From NCBI GenBank assembly GCA_000402655.1, contig AQSI01000001.1:310001-374000 (forward strand): a DNA stretch of 64,000 bases, written 5' to 3'. A program made the position numbers and the translations under genes. The stretch comes from Fidelibacterota bacterium SCGC AAA298-D23 (GTDB lineage: Bacteria; Fidelibacterota; Marinisomatia; Marinisomatales; Marinisomataceae). Positions 17,401 to 26,599 of the stretch are shown piece by piece (position 1 is the first letter of the stretch; each line of letters starts with the position of its first letter). The notes below the pieces were generated by a model that saw nothing but the letters and a program-made list of their open reading frames with translations, was not told the DNA's origin and made no database searches.

Positions 17401-18686
17401 GTAAACTTTCTACAAATCTTAGACAAAAACAATCTATAGTACCTCAACAAATTATAAAGTCTCAATTATTGGAGCTACCTATTGATGAGCTTGAAAAAGA
17501 GCTTGAAAATGAAATTCAAGTTAACCCGGTATTAGAAGAAAAAAGTATTGAAGAATCCAGAACAAATAATCAAATAGATCCGTTTCCGGATCAGAGTAGC
17601 TATGAATTATTTTTAGCGAATATACCAGAAAACAAAGACATCACTGATGATTTAATAACCCAAATTGATACATCAAATTTTGATGAAAAATCTAAATTAG
17701 TTGGAAAAGAAATAATTTTTAATTTGGATAAAAATGGATTTTTAGATATTGAGCTAGAGCTAATTGCAGATAACCACAATATTAATCTTCAAGAAGTAGA
17801 ACAAATTAGAAAAGAAATATTGAAACTTAATCCAGGTGGGATTGCAAGTAAAGATTTACAAGAATATTTAATTTTCCAAATTGGAGATTCTAATGCGCTA
17901 TCAATCAATATAATTAAAAATTATTTTGATGAGTTTTTAAACCAAGATAAGAACAAAATTAAAGAATATACAAAGTGTACAGAAGAAGAAATTGATGAGG
18001 CTTTTAAGATAATTTCAGATCAAAATTTTTCACCTATTCTTGATAATGATTTGGGCAATGAAAATGTTTTACCTGATGCTATAGTAAAGCAAAAAGACGA
18101 TGAGTGGCTCATTCTCATTAATGATAGACTTTTAAATAAATATCAAATATCTCAAGATTATCTTAACGCTGCGATGAATTTTAATTCTTCAAAAGAAGAA
18201 AAATCTTTTTTAAAAAATCACATAAGTGCCGCCCAAAATATTTTGGATACACTGAATTATAGATCTAATACACTTAAAGACGTTATAGAGCAAATTTTAT
18301 TAGTTCAGGGAGATTTTTTAAGTAATAAGAGTGAATTTTTAAATCCATTAAAATTTGAAGATATTGCAAAAAAGATTGATAAGGATATTTCAAGCATAAG
18401 TAGAGTAGTCAAAAATAAATACATTGATACACCTATTGGATTGGTGAGCCTAAGAAGTTTATTTTCCAACGCTTTAATTAAAAAATCAGGAAAAGCGGCA
18501 TCTTCAAACGAGCTCAAAAAAGTGATTCTTGAAATAATAAATTCTGAGGATAAAAAATCTCCTCTAAATGATTCAGATATTGTAGAAAAATTGAACGATA
18601 GAGATTTTCTGGTAGCAAGAAGAACAGTTGCAAAATATAGAAAGCTATTAAGTATTAAAAATGTAAATCAAAGGATGGAAAAATGA
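17397..18686 (+). CDS. rpoN: RNA polymerase sigma-54 factor
   Basis: This 429-residue protein is slightly shorter than E. coli RpoN. Region I is glutamine/leucine rich (I-V-P-Q-Q-I-I-K-S-Q-L-L-E-L-P-I-D-E-L). An acidic linker, the core-binding domain (E-I-I-F-N-L-D-K-N-G-F-L), an HTH segment and the C-terminal RpoN box A-R-R-T-V-A-K-Y-R (about residues 410-418) follow. It directs transcription from -24/-12 promoters with AAA+ activators. No activator gene is in the window. It overlaps lptB and argF by 4 bases each. Confidence 0.95.
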   Translation: MSKLSTNLRQKQSIVPQQIIKSQLLELPIDELEKELENEIQVNPVLEEKSIEESRTNNQIDPFPDQSSYELFLANIPENKDITDDLITQIDTSNFDEKSKLVGKEIIFNLDKNGFLDIELELIADNHNINLQEVEQIRKEILKLNPGGIASKDLQEYLIFQIGDSNALSINIIKNYFDEFLNQDKNKIKEYTKCTEEEIDEAFKIISDQNFSPILDNDLGNENVLPDAIVKQKDDEWLILINDRLLNKYQISQDYLNAAMNFNSSKEEKSFLKNHISAAQNILDTLNYRSNTLKDVIEQILLVQGDFLSNKSEFLNPLKFEDIAKKIDKDISSISRVVKNKYIDTPIGLVSLRSLFSNALIKKSGKAASSNELKKVILEIINSEDKKSPLNDSDIVEKLNDRDFLVARRTVAKYRKLLSIKNVNQRMEK

Positions 18687-19606
18687 GTATTAAACATTGT
18701 ATAAAAGTAGATGATTTTAGTAGAAATGAGATTTTAGATTTATTTCAATTAGCTTCTGAGCTAAAATCTAAATACAGAAATAAAGAAAGTTACCAGCCAT
18801 TCAAAGATCACTCCATGGCCATGATATTTGCAAAGCCTTCTGCAAGAACAAGAGTTTCATTTGAGACAGGTTTTGCTTGGATGGGTGGACATGCAATCTA
18901 TTTAGCTCCACAAGATATTGGTTTGGGCACTCGTGAAAGTGCAGGTGACTTAGCTCAACTTTTTAGCAGATATAATGATATGATTATGGCAAGAGTATAT
19001 AGTCATAATGATATTTTAGAATTTGAAAAGCATGCTAGTGTTCCAGTTGTTAATGGTTTAACTGACTACAATCATCCATGTCAAATTCTTACTGATATGT
19101 TTACAATTTGGGAGCAAAAAAAAGATAATTTTAATGATTTGAAAATTACATATGTTGGTGATGGAAATAATATTGTCAATTCATGGATAAGATTAGCATC
19201 AGTTTTACCTTTTGAATTTACTTGTGTTTGCCCTAGGGGATATGAGCCTGATACAGATACAATTTCATTTTCTAATTCTAAGAATCTTTCTACAATAAAT
19301 ATCCTAAATGATCCGGTTCAGGGCGCAAAAGATGCTGATGTAATTTATACAGATGTTTGGGCATCAATGGGTCAAAAAGAGGAAGTTGATGAAAGAATGA
19401 AAATATTTTCACCTTTACAGGTAAATAAAGATTTAATACAGCATGCAAAGAAAGATTATATGTTCATGCATTGTTTACCAGCAGAAAGAGGTAGGGAGGT
19501 AACAGATGAAGTTATTGATTCCAACAATTCGATAGTATTTGAACAAGCCGAGAATAGACTTCATACTCAAAATGCAATTATGGTTGCTCTTGCAAATAAA
19601 GTTTAA
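18683..19606 (+). CDS. argF: Ornithine carbamoyltransferase
   Basis: This 307-residue enzyme forms citrulline from ornithine and carbamoyl phosphate. The carbamoyl-phosphate loop is S-A-R-T-R-V-S-F (the usual S-T-R-T-R with T to A), followed by H-P-C-Q-I-L-T-D and the C-terminal H-C-L-P-A-E-R-G-R-E-V, as in the longer-loop OTCases. The W-A-S-M-G-Q run in the ornithine domain supports ornithine rather than aspartate carbamoyltransferase. N-acetylornithine carbamoyltransferase, known in some Bacteroidetes, is less likely but not excluded. It is the last gene of the kds-lpt-rpoN run. Confidence 0.9.
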   Translation: MSIKHCIKVDDFSRNEILDLFQLASELKSKYRNKESYQPFKDHSMAMIFAKPSARTRVSFETGFAWMGGHAIYLAPQDIGLGTRESAGDLAQLFSRYNDMIMARVYSHNDILEFEKHASVPVVNGLTDYNHPCQILTDMFTIWEQKKDNFNDLKITYVGDGNNIVNSWIRLASVLPFEFTCVCPRGYEPDTDTISFSNSKNLSTINILNDPVQGAKDADVIYTDVWASMGQKEEVDERMKIFSPLQVNKDLIQHAKKDYMFMHCLPAERGREVTDEVIDSNNSIVFEQAENRLHTQNAIMVALANKV

Positions 19607-20338
19607 TTATAAACTTTCGACAGATATTGAATCACCATCATATTTAGCATAATTGAATTGCTGATCACAACAATCATCAAGTATTATGAGTTGCTTTTGA
19701 CCTTCATTAAAATTAAATGAATGATGATAGTGACCCATTATTACAATATCGCATCCTTCGTTCCACTTCGATCTTGAAAATTGAATTAATTCTGAATGAA
19801 TTCTTTCAAGTTTTTTATGATTTATTATATGAGAATCTTTTCTTTCATAAGAAATTCTTTTTGCAACATTTAATGCAAAACCTTTAGGTAGTAATGAGTA
19901 TAAAAAACGAAAAATATTACTTCTTATAATAAATTTTAAAATTCTATAGCTTTTATCCCAAGATAAAATTCCATCTCCATGCGTAACATATATTTTTTTA
20001 CCTCCCACAGATAAAATTTGATCAGTTAAAAAGGACTTTGTTACGACTGATTGGAATTCTTTCCCAATCCAAAAATCATGATTACCTGCTATAAAATATA
20101 CTTCTATCCCCTTTGCTCTTATATTTGTAATTAACGAAAAAACATCTTCAAAATAATTAGGATTATTTGTGTTGTATTCAAAGTAATAATCGAAAAAATC
20201 ACCCATGATAAATATACTACCTCCTGAATTTTCGATTACATCAATAAATTGCTCTAGTTTTCTTATTTTTTGTTCATTTGATAATGAAGGAGTAGGAGAA
20301 AAATGATTATCTCCAAAAAAATAGATTGGTAATTGCAT
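19607..20338 (-). CDS. LpxH-like UDP-2,3-diacylglucosamine diphosphatase / metallophosphoesterase
   Basis: This 243-residue calcineurin-like phosphoesterase has the metal motifs G-D-N-H (D10, H12), M-G-D-F-F-D-Y, A-G-N-H-D-F-W, a mid-protein V-T-H-G-D-G and G-H-Y-H-H. The layout is that of LpxH/LpxH2, which cleaves UDP-diacylglucosamine to lipid X in lipid A synthesis; the neighbouring KDO and LPS-transport genes fit this. E. coli LpxH has G-N-R-D where this has G-N-H-D, as in related FCB-group proteins. It converges with argF with essentially no gap. Confidence 0.8.
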   Translation of the reverse strand: MQLPIYFFGDNHFSPTPSLSNEQKIRKLEQFIDVIENSGGSIFIMGDFFDYYFEYNTNNPNYFEDVFSLITNIRAKGIEVYFIAGNHDFWIGKEFQSVVTKSFLTDQILSVGGKKIYVTHGDGILSWDKSYRILKFIIRSNIFRFLYSLLPKGFALNVAKRISYERKDSHIINHKKLERIHSELIQFSRSKWNEGCDIVIMGHYHHSFNFNEGQKQLIILDDCCDQQFNYAKYDGDSISVESL

Positions 20339-20393
20339 TGAAAAACTTAATCTTTTATAAAAATTGCATCAATGAATTAATAATTTAAAATTT

Positions 20394-20422
20394 TTGTCTT
20401 AAATTATATTATCTTTGATAAT
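20394..20422 (+). promoter_or_regulatory. Candidate sigma-70-type promoter for the peptidase/OMP gene
   Basis: In the 127-bp gap between divergent genes, TTGTCT (20394-20399) and GATAAT (20417-20422) are separated by 17 bases, about 44 bases before the ATG at 20466. The -10 matches 5 of 6 and the -35 matches 4 of 6 of the consensus. The region is extremely AT-rich, so confidence is modest. Confidence 0.35.
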
Positions 20423-20465
20423 AAATTATTTGAAACTTTATCAATTTTTATACTTATAAAATCAT

Positions 20466-23400
20466 ATGCGCACTTTACTAACTATATTAATATTTGCTAA
20501 TTTTTTATTTCCACAGAGCTTTGGGCAAAATAAGGTTCAGTATGACTCTTTTGACTGGGAGTATATTGTTAGTCCTAACACTAATATATACTATTATGGT
20601 GATAATGAAGAGCTAGCTATTTTTACTTCAAAGGTCGCAGAGAGATCCATTGAACAAATTGGAAAACATTTAAGATGGAGAAGTGATAAACCCATTAAAA
20701 TTATAGTGTATACCTCCCATAATGATTTTCAACAAACAAACGTAGTTAATGTTTATATGTCTGAGGGAATTGGTGGAGTAACTGAATTATATAAAAATAG
20801 AATTGTCATTCCTTTTGAAGGTTCCTATGAACAGTTTGAACATGTAATTCATCACGAATTAGTGCATGCCGCAATCAATCAATTAGTATATGGCGGTAAC
20901 GCTCAAGGACTTATTAGTGGGAGAATACGTGTTCAAGTTCCGCTATGGGCAAATGAAGGTTTAGCAGAATTCTTGTCTGTTGATTGGGATACAAATTCAG
21001 ATATGGTCTTAAGAGATTTAGCAATTGAGGATAGATTACCTTCGATTCCTGAACTTAACTACTCAATTTTAGCATATAAAGGTGGACAGTCTGTCTGGCA
21101 ATATATCACTCAAAAATATGGAAGAGAAAAAGTTGGTGAGATTTTCCAGCAAATGAAAAGAGCACAAAATGACGAAAAAGGGTTTGAAAGTGCTTTGGGG
21201 GTAGACTATGAAAAACTCACTGATGATTGGCATGATTTTGTCAAAAGAGAATATTGGCCTGATTTAGTAAACAGAGAAAACTTTGATGATTTTTCAACAA
21301 AAATAACTGACAGAACGCAAACACGAAATTTTTATAATGTAAGTCCTTCATTTTCTCCAGATGGAAATACTATTGCATATTTTTCTGATCAAGATGGATA
21401 CATGGATTTAATATTATACGAAGTTGATTCTGAAAAGCAAAAACAGCGCCTTATTAGAGGTAATACTACTCCAGATTTAGAAGAATTAAAGTGGTTGCAA
21501 CCTGGAATTTCATGGTCTGCTGATGGTAAATCTATATCCTTTGCATCTAAGAGCGGGGAGCAAGATTCGATTATTATAGTTGATGTTAAAACAGGAAAAT
21601 ATGAGAAGATTCCAATAGATCTTGATGGAGTATTTACTACTTCATGGCACCCATTTGAAAATAAAATAGCTTTTATGGGACATAAGGATGATTCTAGTGA
21701 TATTTATATTATTGACTTGAATTCTGATGAAATTATAAATGTTACTAATGATATTTTTTCTGAGTCATCTCCTAGTTGGTCCCCAAATGGTAAAATAATT
21801 TATTTCACCTCAGACAGAGGAAAAAACACCAATGCAAATAATATGTTTGACGTTGATTTTTCTCAAACTGATATTTTTCAATACAGTTTAGAATCGGACA
21901 CAGTTTCTCAGTTAACAAATACTGAATATAATGAAAATTATCCAGTTGCTGATTCAGATGGAAATTTATATTATACTGCAGACTATAATGGAATTACGAA
22001 TATTTTTAGACATGACTTAATAAATAATGAAGCTTTTCCTATAACAAATGTTATTACTGGTGTTCAACAAATCGATTTGGATAATAATAATAATTTAGTT
22101 TTTTCAGGATTTAAAAAAAGAGGCTGGGATTTATACTTAATGAATAGCTTAGATCAGTCTGAAAAAAAAGAAATTAAGCCAACACAATTTTATTCAAACA
22201 AAAATAGAAATTCTGATTTTGAAGATTTAAGAAATTTTTCAAATAAAACTGTATCAACTGCGGCCGAAGATTATACTCAATATATTTTTGCAAGAAATTA
22301 TCAATACAGAAATTCTAAAAAAGAAGATTATGAAGAAGTTGAGGTAGATTCTTTACGCTTTCAAGATGATTATATAGCAAGAAAATATCAAACAGAATTT
22401 TCTGTTGATTATATATCAACAACAGCAACAATTGATAACCTTTTTGGAACTCGTGGAGTTGCAAACCTTTCTTGGAGTGATGTAATGGGAGACCATCGTA
22501 TCAATGTTGGTACAAATTTAGTTTTCGACTTAAATAATAGTGATTTAGTAGTTCAATATGCTTATTTAAAAAATAGAACAAATTATTATACTACTTTATT
22601 TCAGCAAGCCAATACATTTTCACTGGGTTATAATATGAATTATGATTTTATAGGTCAGTTAAGAGATTATGGTGTAGGTTTTTTCGGTCAATATCCTTTT
22701 TCAAAATTTTCAAGATTTGATTTTGGGGCAACTATAAGAAACGTAGACTACGAAATAAGACAATTTGATATTTTTTCTTTCGAAACTTCTACTAACTATA
22801 AAGAAAACTTGAGAGCAGTTGTTCCACTTACTAGTTTTGTTTTTGATAATTCTACCAATGGCTACACTGGTCCTGTTGATGGATTTAAACAATATTTAAC
22901 ATTTCAATTTAGTCCAGACATAGGATCTAATTCTATTCCATTCCAAACACTTAAATTTGATATGCGAAAATATTACAAGATTAATAGAAATTATAGTTTA
23001 GCAGCAAGATTAATGTTAGGTAAAAGTGTTGGAGATAAACCTCAAAAATTCTTTTTAGGTGGTAATTCTCAAATGATGATTTTTTCAGATACACAAACCG
23101 AAGGAAGAGATGATTCAGGATTTTATGCTCAAAGAGTTCTTGATTATGACAATACAAGTATTTTAGAAGATGTTTATTTTAGTGAATATGTTTTTCCTTT
23201 AAGAGGTGCAAGATATAGGGAAAGAGTTGGAGAAAATGTAGCAGTAGCTAATTTTGAATTTAGATTCCCGTTTGTTAATTATGTTGATGTAAGTTTTCCT
23301 GCTAGAATTAGATTCGGAAATATCTTTGGTCATCTTTTTTTAGATGTTGGTGCGGCCTGGGATTCATCGGAGGAATTTGATAATAGTGAATTAGTAAGAA

Positions 23401-23573
23401 ATAAATATGGGTTATCTGATCCTAAAGCATCCCCAATCTTAACAACATTTGGTATAGGAACAAAAATTTTCACTCCATTTGCTTTAATTAGAATTGATAC
23501 GGCATGGGATAAATATCCGAGCGGTGGATATTCAAAGCCTCAATATATAATATCTTTCGGTTACGACTGGTAA
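20466..23573 (+). CDS. Fused zinc metallopeptidase / TolB-like beta-propeller / outer-membrane beta-barrel protein
   Basis: This 1035-residue exported protein has a signal peptide of about 20 residues ending F-G-Q. A gluzincin-like peptidase domain follows, with H-H-E-L-V-H (HExxH at 130-134) and a downstream W-A-N-E-G-L-A-E-F (161-169) whose glutamate would be the third zinc ligand. From about residue 280 to 570 there are PD40/TolB-type propeller blades (S-F-S-P-D-G-N-T, S-W-S-A-D-G-K-S, S-W-S-P-N-G-K). The C-terminal ~400 residues are alternating beta-strands resembling the bacterial surface antigen/BamA barrel and end in aromatic F-G-Y-D-W, a typical outer-membrane sorting end. It is probably surface- or periplasm-exposed and anchored in the outer membrane; the substrate is unknown. 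Confidence 0.8.
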   Translation: MRTLLTILIFANFLFPQSFGQNKVQYDSFDWEYIVSPNTNIYYYGDNEELAIFTSKVAERSIEQIGKHLRWRSDKPIKIIVYTSHNDFQQTNVVNVYMSEGIGGVTELYKNRIVIPFEGSYEQFEHVIHHELVHAAINQLVYGGNAQGLISGRIRVQVPLWANEGLAEFLSVDWDTNSDMVLRDLAIEDRLPSIPELNYSILAYKGGQSVWQYITQKYGREKVGEIFQQMKRAQNDEKGFESALGVDYEKLTDDWHDFVKREYWPDLVNRENFDDFSTKITDRTQTRNFYNVSPSFSPDGNTIAYFSDQDGYMDLILYEVDSEKQKQRLIRGNTTPDLEELKWLQPGISWSADGKSISFASKSGEQDSIIIVDVKTGKYEKIPIDLDGVFTTSWHPFENKIAFMGHKDDSSDIYIIDLNSDEIINVTNDIFSESSPSWSPNGKIIYFTSDRGKNTNANNMFDVDFSQTDIFQYSLESDTVSQLTNTEYNENYPVADSDGNLYYTADYNGITNIFRHDLINNEAFPITNVITGVQQIDLDNNNNLVFSGFKKRGWDLYLMNSLDQSEKKEIKPTQFYSNKNRNSDFEDLRNFSNKTVSTAAEDYTQYIFARNYQYRNSKKEDYEEVEVDSLRFQDDYIARKYQTEFSVDYISTTATIDNLFGTRGVANLSWSDVMGDHRINVGTNLVFDLNNSDLVVQYAYLKNRTNYYTTLFQQANTFSLGYNMNYDFIGQLRDYGVGFFGQYPFSKFSRFDFGATIRNVDYEIRQFDIFSFETSTNYKENLRAVVPLTSFVFDNSTNGYTGPVDGFKQYLTFQFSPDIGSNSIPFQTLKFDMRKYYKINRNYSLAARLMLGKSVGDKPQKFFLGGNSQMMIFSDTQTEGRDDSGFYAQRVLDYDNTSILEDVYFSEYVFPLRGARYRERVGENVAVANFEFRFPFVNYVDVSFPARIRFGNIFGHLFLDVGAAWDSSEEFDNSELVRNKYGLSDPKASPILTTFGIGTKIFTPFALIRIDTAWDKYPSGGYSKPQYIISFGYDW

Positions 23574-23578
23574 ATATT

Positions 23579-24700
23579 TTGAAATTCTCAGTTTTATCTG
23601 AAGATAATCATTCTCAAGCTAGAACAGGGCTGATTGAAACAGATCACTCAAAAATAGAAACTCCAGTTTTTATGCCTGTTGGAACCCATGGTGTTGTTAA
23701 AACTCTTTCCCCAAATGATTTAAGTGATATGAATGTTCAAATCATGCTTTCAAATACCTATCATCTCTATTTAAGACCTGGAACTGATATTATACATGAA
23801 AATGAGGGTTTACATAAATTTTTAAATTGGGACAAAAGCATTTTAACTGACAGCGGAGGATATCAAGTATTTTCATTGAGCAACATGAATGAGATTACTA
23901 AAGATGGGGTTAATTTTCGCTCACATTTAGATGGAAGCGAACATTTTTTTACTCCGCAAAAATCAATGGAAGTTCAAAGACAGTTAGGTTCTGATATTAT
24001 TATGGCTTTTGATTATTGTCCTTCAGCAGATTGTTCTCAAAGAGAACTTAAAAGAGCCTCAACTTTAACAGAAAATTGGACTAAACAAGCTTTTGAATAT
24101 CTTCATGATAAAAAAAGTATATATGGACATAGTCAGACCCTTTTTCCAATAATTCAGGGAGGTATTAATCCTGATGAAAGATTAAAATGTCTAAGTCAAA
24201 TGCTTCCATATGCTACATGTGGGATAGCAATTGGTGGACTTTCTGTAGGAGAAAAGAAAGAACCAATGTTAGACATAGTTGAATTACTCGGAAAAAACAT
24301 GCCTAAAGATCAACCAAGATATTTAATGGGAGTTGGTAAACCTACAGATTTAGTTAAAGCAATCTTACGTGGTGTAGACATGTTTGACTGTGTATTGCCA
24401 GCTAGAAACGCACGAAATGGTCAAATTTTTACTCACGAAGGCGTAATAAATATAATGAATAGTGTTTATGCTAATGACACTTCGCCAATAGATAAAAATA
24501 GTTCGATTGATTTTGCAAACACCTTTTCAAAATCATATTTGAGACATCTTTTTAAAGTAAATGAAATGTTTGGATTGAGGATTGCAACATTAACCAACAT
24601 CGCATACTACCTAGATTTAATTAATGAAATAAAAAATGAAATTAATAATAATACTTTTGTAAAATGGTCTGATAAATATTTAAAAATGTATGGGAATTAA
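23579..24700 (+). CDS. tgt: tRNA-guanine (queuine) transglycosylase, zinc ligands absent
   Basis: This 373-residue TIM-barrel enzyme exchanges guanine-34 in GUN anticodons for a queuosine precursor. Catalytic elements are present: T-D-S-G-G-Y-Q-V-F-S, M-A-F-D-Y-C, I-I-Q-G-G, G-G-L-S-V-G-E and M-F-D-C-V-L-P-A-R-N-A-R-N-G, with the nucleophilic aspartate in F-D-C-V. The zinc site of bacterial Tgt (CxCxxC plus a distant histidine) is replaced: the three cysteine positions read S308, I310 and A313, and the histidine position in the usual T-I-H-N is T339. The surrounding frame (S-P-I-D before it, Y-L-R-H-L-F-K after it) is intact, so this is not a frameshift. The start is TTG five bases after the previous stop, with no strong ribosome-binding site. 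Confidence 0.92.
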   Translation: MKFSVLSEDNHSQARTGLIETDHSKIETPVFMPVGTHGVVKTLSPNDLSDMNVQIMLSNTYHLYLRPGTDIIHENEGLHKFLNWDKSILTDSGGYQVFSLSNMNEITKDGVNFRSHLDGSEHFFTPQKSMEVQRQLGSDIIMAFDYCPSADCSQRELKRASTLTENWTKQAFEYLHDKKSIYGHSQTLFPIIQGGINPDERLKCLSQMLPYATCGIAIGGLSVGEKKEPMLDIVELLGKNMPKDQPRYLMGVGKPTDLVKAILRGVDMFDCVLPARNARNGQIFTHEGVINIMNSVYANDTSPIDKNSSIDFANTFSKSYLRHLFKVNEMFGLRIATLTNIAYYLDLINEIKNEINNNTFVKWSDKYLKMYGN

Positions 24701-24703
24701 ATT

Positions 24704-25159
24704 ATGTTAAAAATTGGCCAAAATGCTCCAGAATTTTCACTACCAAATCAAGATGATGTAACGATATCCTTAAAAGATTTTAAAGGTAAAAAGATTCTTA
24801 TATGGTTTTTTACTAAAGCTAGCACAGGTGGTTGTACCAGAGAAGGGTTAGGGTTTAATGATCATTTTAAAAGCTTTGAAAAGCGTAATATCTCAATTAT
24901 TGGTATTAGTAAAGATTCAATCAACGCTCAAAAAAATTTTTGTAATAAAAATGAATTTAAGTTTGATATTTTATCGGATACTGAATTAAACGTTCTTAAA
25001 AAGTATAGAGCGTGGGGACTCAAAAAAATGTACGGAAGAGAATATGAAGGTATTCTTAGGATATCTTATTTAGTTGATGAAGATGGAAAAATTGAACAAG
25101 CTTATGGAAAAGTAAAAACTGCAACACATGCATCTGATGTCCTTGAATCAATTAAATAA
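24704..25159 (+). CDS. PrxQ/Bcp-type peroxiredoxin
   Basis: This 151-residue thioredoxin-fold peroxidase has the motif K-A-S-T-G-G-C-T-R-E, where C44 is the peroxidatic cysteine (the usual P-G-C-T reads G-G-C-T). The resolving cysteine of the common PrxQ type, five residues on, is missing. The only other cysteine is C80, 36 residues downstream, the spacing of PrxQ enzymes that resolve through helix alpha-3. It would reduce peroxides at thioredoxin's expense. It lies 3 bases after tgt and overlaps the next gene. Confidence 0.85.
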   Translation: MLKIGQNAPEFSLPNQDDVTISLKDFKGKKILIWFFTKASTGGCTREGLGFNDHFKSFEKRNISIIGISKDSINAQKNFCNKNEFKFDILSDTELNVLKKYRAWGLKKMYGREYEGILRISYLVDEDGKIEQAYGKVKTATHASDVLESIK

Positions 25160-26192
25160 GATTATCCCATTTCTATGTTTACTCATTTTTTCTGCATGTG
25201 CATCTGTTAAAGCCCCTCAAGGTGGTCCCTTAGACTCTGAGCCACCAAAACTATTGTCAACTTCGCCAACAAAACTAACCAATCTTCAGCCAGGTCAACA
25301 AATTACTGTATCTTTTAATGAGTTTATAAAAGAAGAGTCACTTAAAAATGCAATTGAAATTTTTCCAGATATTAACACAAAGATTGATTTTGAATATTAT
25401 GGTAAAGATGTGATAATTACTTTACCATTAAATCTTGAAATGAAAAAAACATATGTTATATCATTGAATTCTAATTTATCTGATGAACAGAACGTTAAAC
25501 TTAATGAAAATATTATTATTCCGATTAGCTGTTCAAGTTCAATTGACCAAGGAACAATCAAAGGAAAAATTTTTGGATCATTTACCAAACCATCTATATT
25601 ATTATGGAAGGGTATAATTGATAAAGATAAATTAGTGTCAAAAAAACCTGATTATGTTATTTCTTCTTCAAAACAATTTAGTTTTGATTATCTAGCTATC
25701 GATAAATATACCATAATGGCTGTTGATTTATATAATCCTAAATTATCATTAGAAAAAAATAAATTATCATTTTTTTCAGAAAGTTTTATTGAAGTAAAAG
25801 AAGATAATGTTACAAATGTAAATTTTTTCTTTCATAAAAATGAAACTGAACTTGAATCAGACTCTTTAGATGTTTCAAAGGATATTGAGAAATTTGCAAG
25901 TATCCTAGGTAATCTAAATGGTAAATATATCCTTCCAGTAATTATTGAATTAAAAAATGAAGATAATAGCTTTAAAACAGAATTATCATTAGATGGTACA
26001 TTCAAAATCAATAATGTTATTAATGGAAGGTATCAATTATTTGCTTATCAAGACCGTAATAACAACAGTATACTTGATACAGGTTCTTTAGAAAAAAATA
26101 TTAATGCAGAAAAATTTTATGTTTATCCAGATTCATTAACTTTAAGATCAAATTGGGAATTAGAAATACAAGATTGGAATTTAGATCAATGA
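25128..26192 (+). CDS. Ig-like (Big_5-type) domain lipoprotein
   Basis: This protein of about 354 residues has a lipoprotein signal: a hydrophobic run ending L-I-F-S-A-C. The mature N-terminus reads A-P-Q-G-G-P-L-D-S-E-P-P-K-L-L-S-T-S-P, followed by V-S-F-N-E-F-I, the hallmark of the bacterial Ig-like domain found in many FCB-group lipoproteins. The remaining ~230 residues are beta-rich with a D-R-N-N-N-S-I-L-D-T-G motif typical of late carboxypeptidase-like or calcium-like loops. Function unknown. The start is uncertain: ATG at 25128 or ATG at 25137, both inside the peroxiredoxin gene and neither with a clear ribosome-binding site. Confidence 0.75.
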   Translation: MHLMSLNQLNKIIPFLCLLIFSACASVKAPQGGPLDSEPPKLLSTSPTKLTNLQPGQQITVSFNEFIKEESLKNAIEIFPDINTKIDFEYYGKDVIITLPLNLEMKKTYVISLNSNLSDEQNVKLNENIIIPISCSSSIDQGTIKGKIFGSFTKPSILLWKGIIDKDKLVSKKPDYVISSSKQFSFDYLAIDKYTIMAVDLYNPKLSLEKNKLSFFSESFIEVKEDNVTNVNFFFHKNETELESDSLDVSKDIEKFASILGNLNGKYILPVIIELKNEDNSFKTELSLDGTFKINNVINGRYQLFAYQDRNNNSILDTGSLEKNINAEKFYVYPDSLTLRSNWELEIQDWNLDQ

Positions 26193-26599
26193 AAAAGGAA
26201 GTACTAGTTGCTGTTAGTGGATATTTCGATCCAATTCATGTTGGACATTTAGAGTATTTACAACTAGCTAGTGAATTGGGAGACAAATTAATTGTTATTA
26301 TAAACAATAATCATCAAGCAGAGATAAAAAAGGGTGAGTTCTTTATGCATGAGAACGACAGAATGGAAATTGTAGCGGCACTTAAATGTGTTGATGAAGT
26401 TTTTTTAAGCATTGATACAGATAGTAGCGTTTGTAAAAGTTTAGAAGTAATTAAACCCGATATTTTTGCAAATGGTGGAGACAGATCCTTAGAAGAAATT
26501 CCAGAAACTGCTGTCATGAAAAAATATAATATTAAAATGGTCGATGGTTTGGGTGATAAAATAAGAAGCAGTAGCGATTTAACTGGGATAGGTAAATGA
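26189..26599 (+). CDS. Cytidylyltransferase-family (RfaE2/TagD-like) nucleotidyltransferase
   Basis: This 136-residue Rossmann-fold nucleotidyltransferase has the signature G-Y-F-D-P-I-H-V-G-H (HxGH) near residue 12, N-N-x-x-Q motifs for the sugar-phosphate site, and a late G-D-K-I-R-S-S-S-D-L resembling the I-S-S-S motif. Such enzymes join CTP or ATP to a small phosphorylated alcohol or heptose (glycerol-3-phosphate, heptose-1-phosphate and others). The substrate is not determinable; a cell-surface precursor is plausible given the neighbouring envelope genes. I chose the ATG at 26189, which overlaps the previous stop (ATGA); an upstream TTG at 26153 would only add residues encoded inside the previous gene. 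Confidence 0.8.
   Translation: MKKEVLVAVSGYFDPIHVGHLEYLQLASELGDKLIVIINNNHQAEIKKGEFFMHENDRMEIVAALKCVDEVFLSIDTDSSVCKSLEVIKPDIFANGGDRSLEEIPETAVMKKYNIKMVDGLGDKIRSSSDLTGIGK

Noticed and set aside
26153..26188. TTG-initiated N-terminal extension of the nucleotidyltransferase
   Set aside because: The added residues come from the end of the preceding lipoprotein gene and are followed at once by the family's normal N-terminus at ATG 26189.
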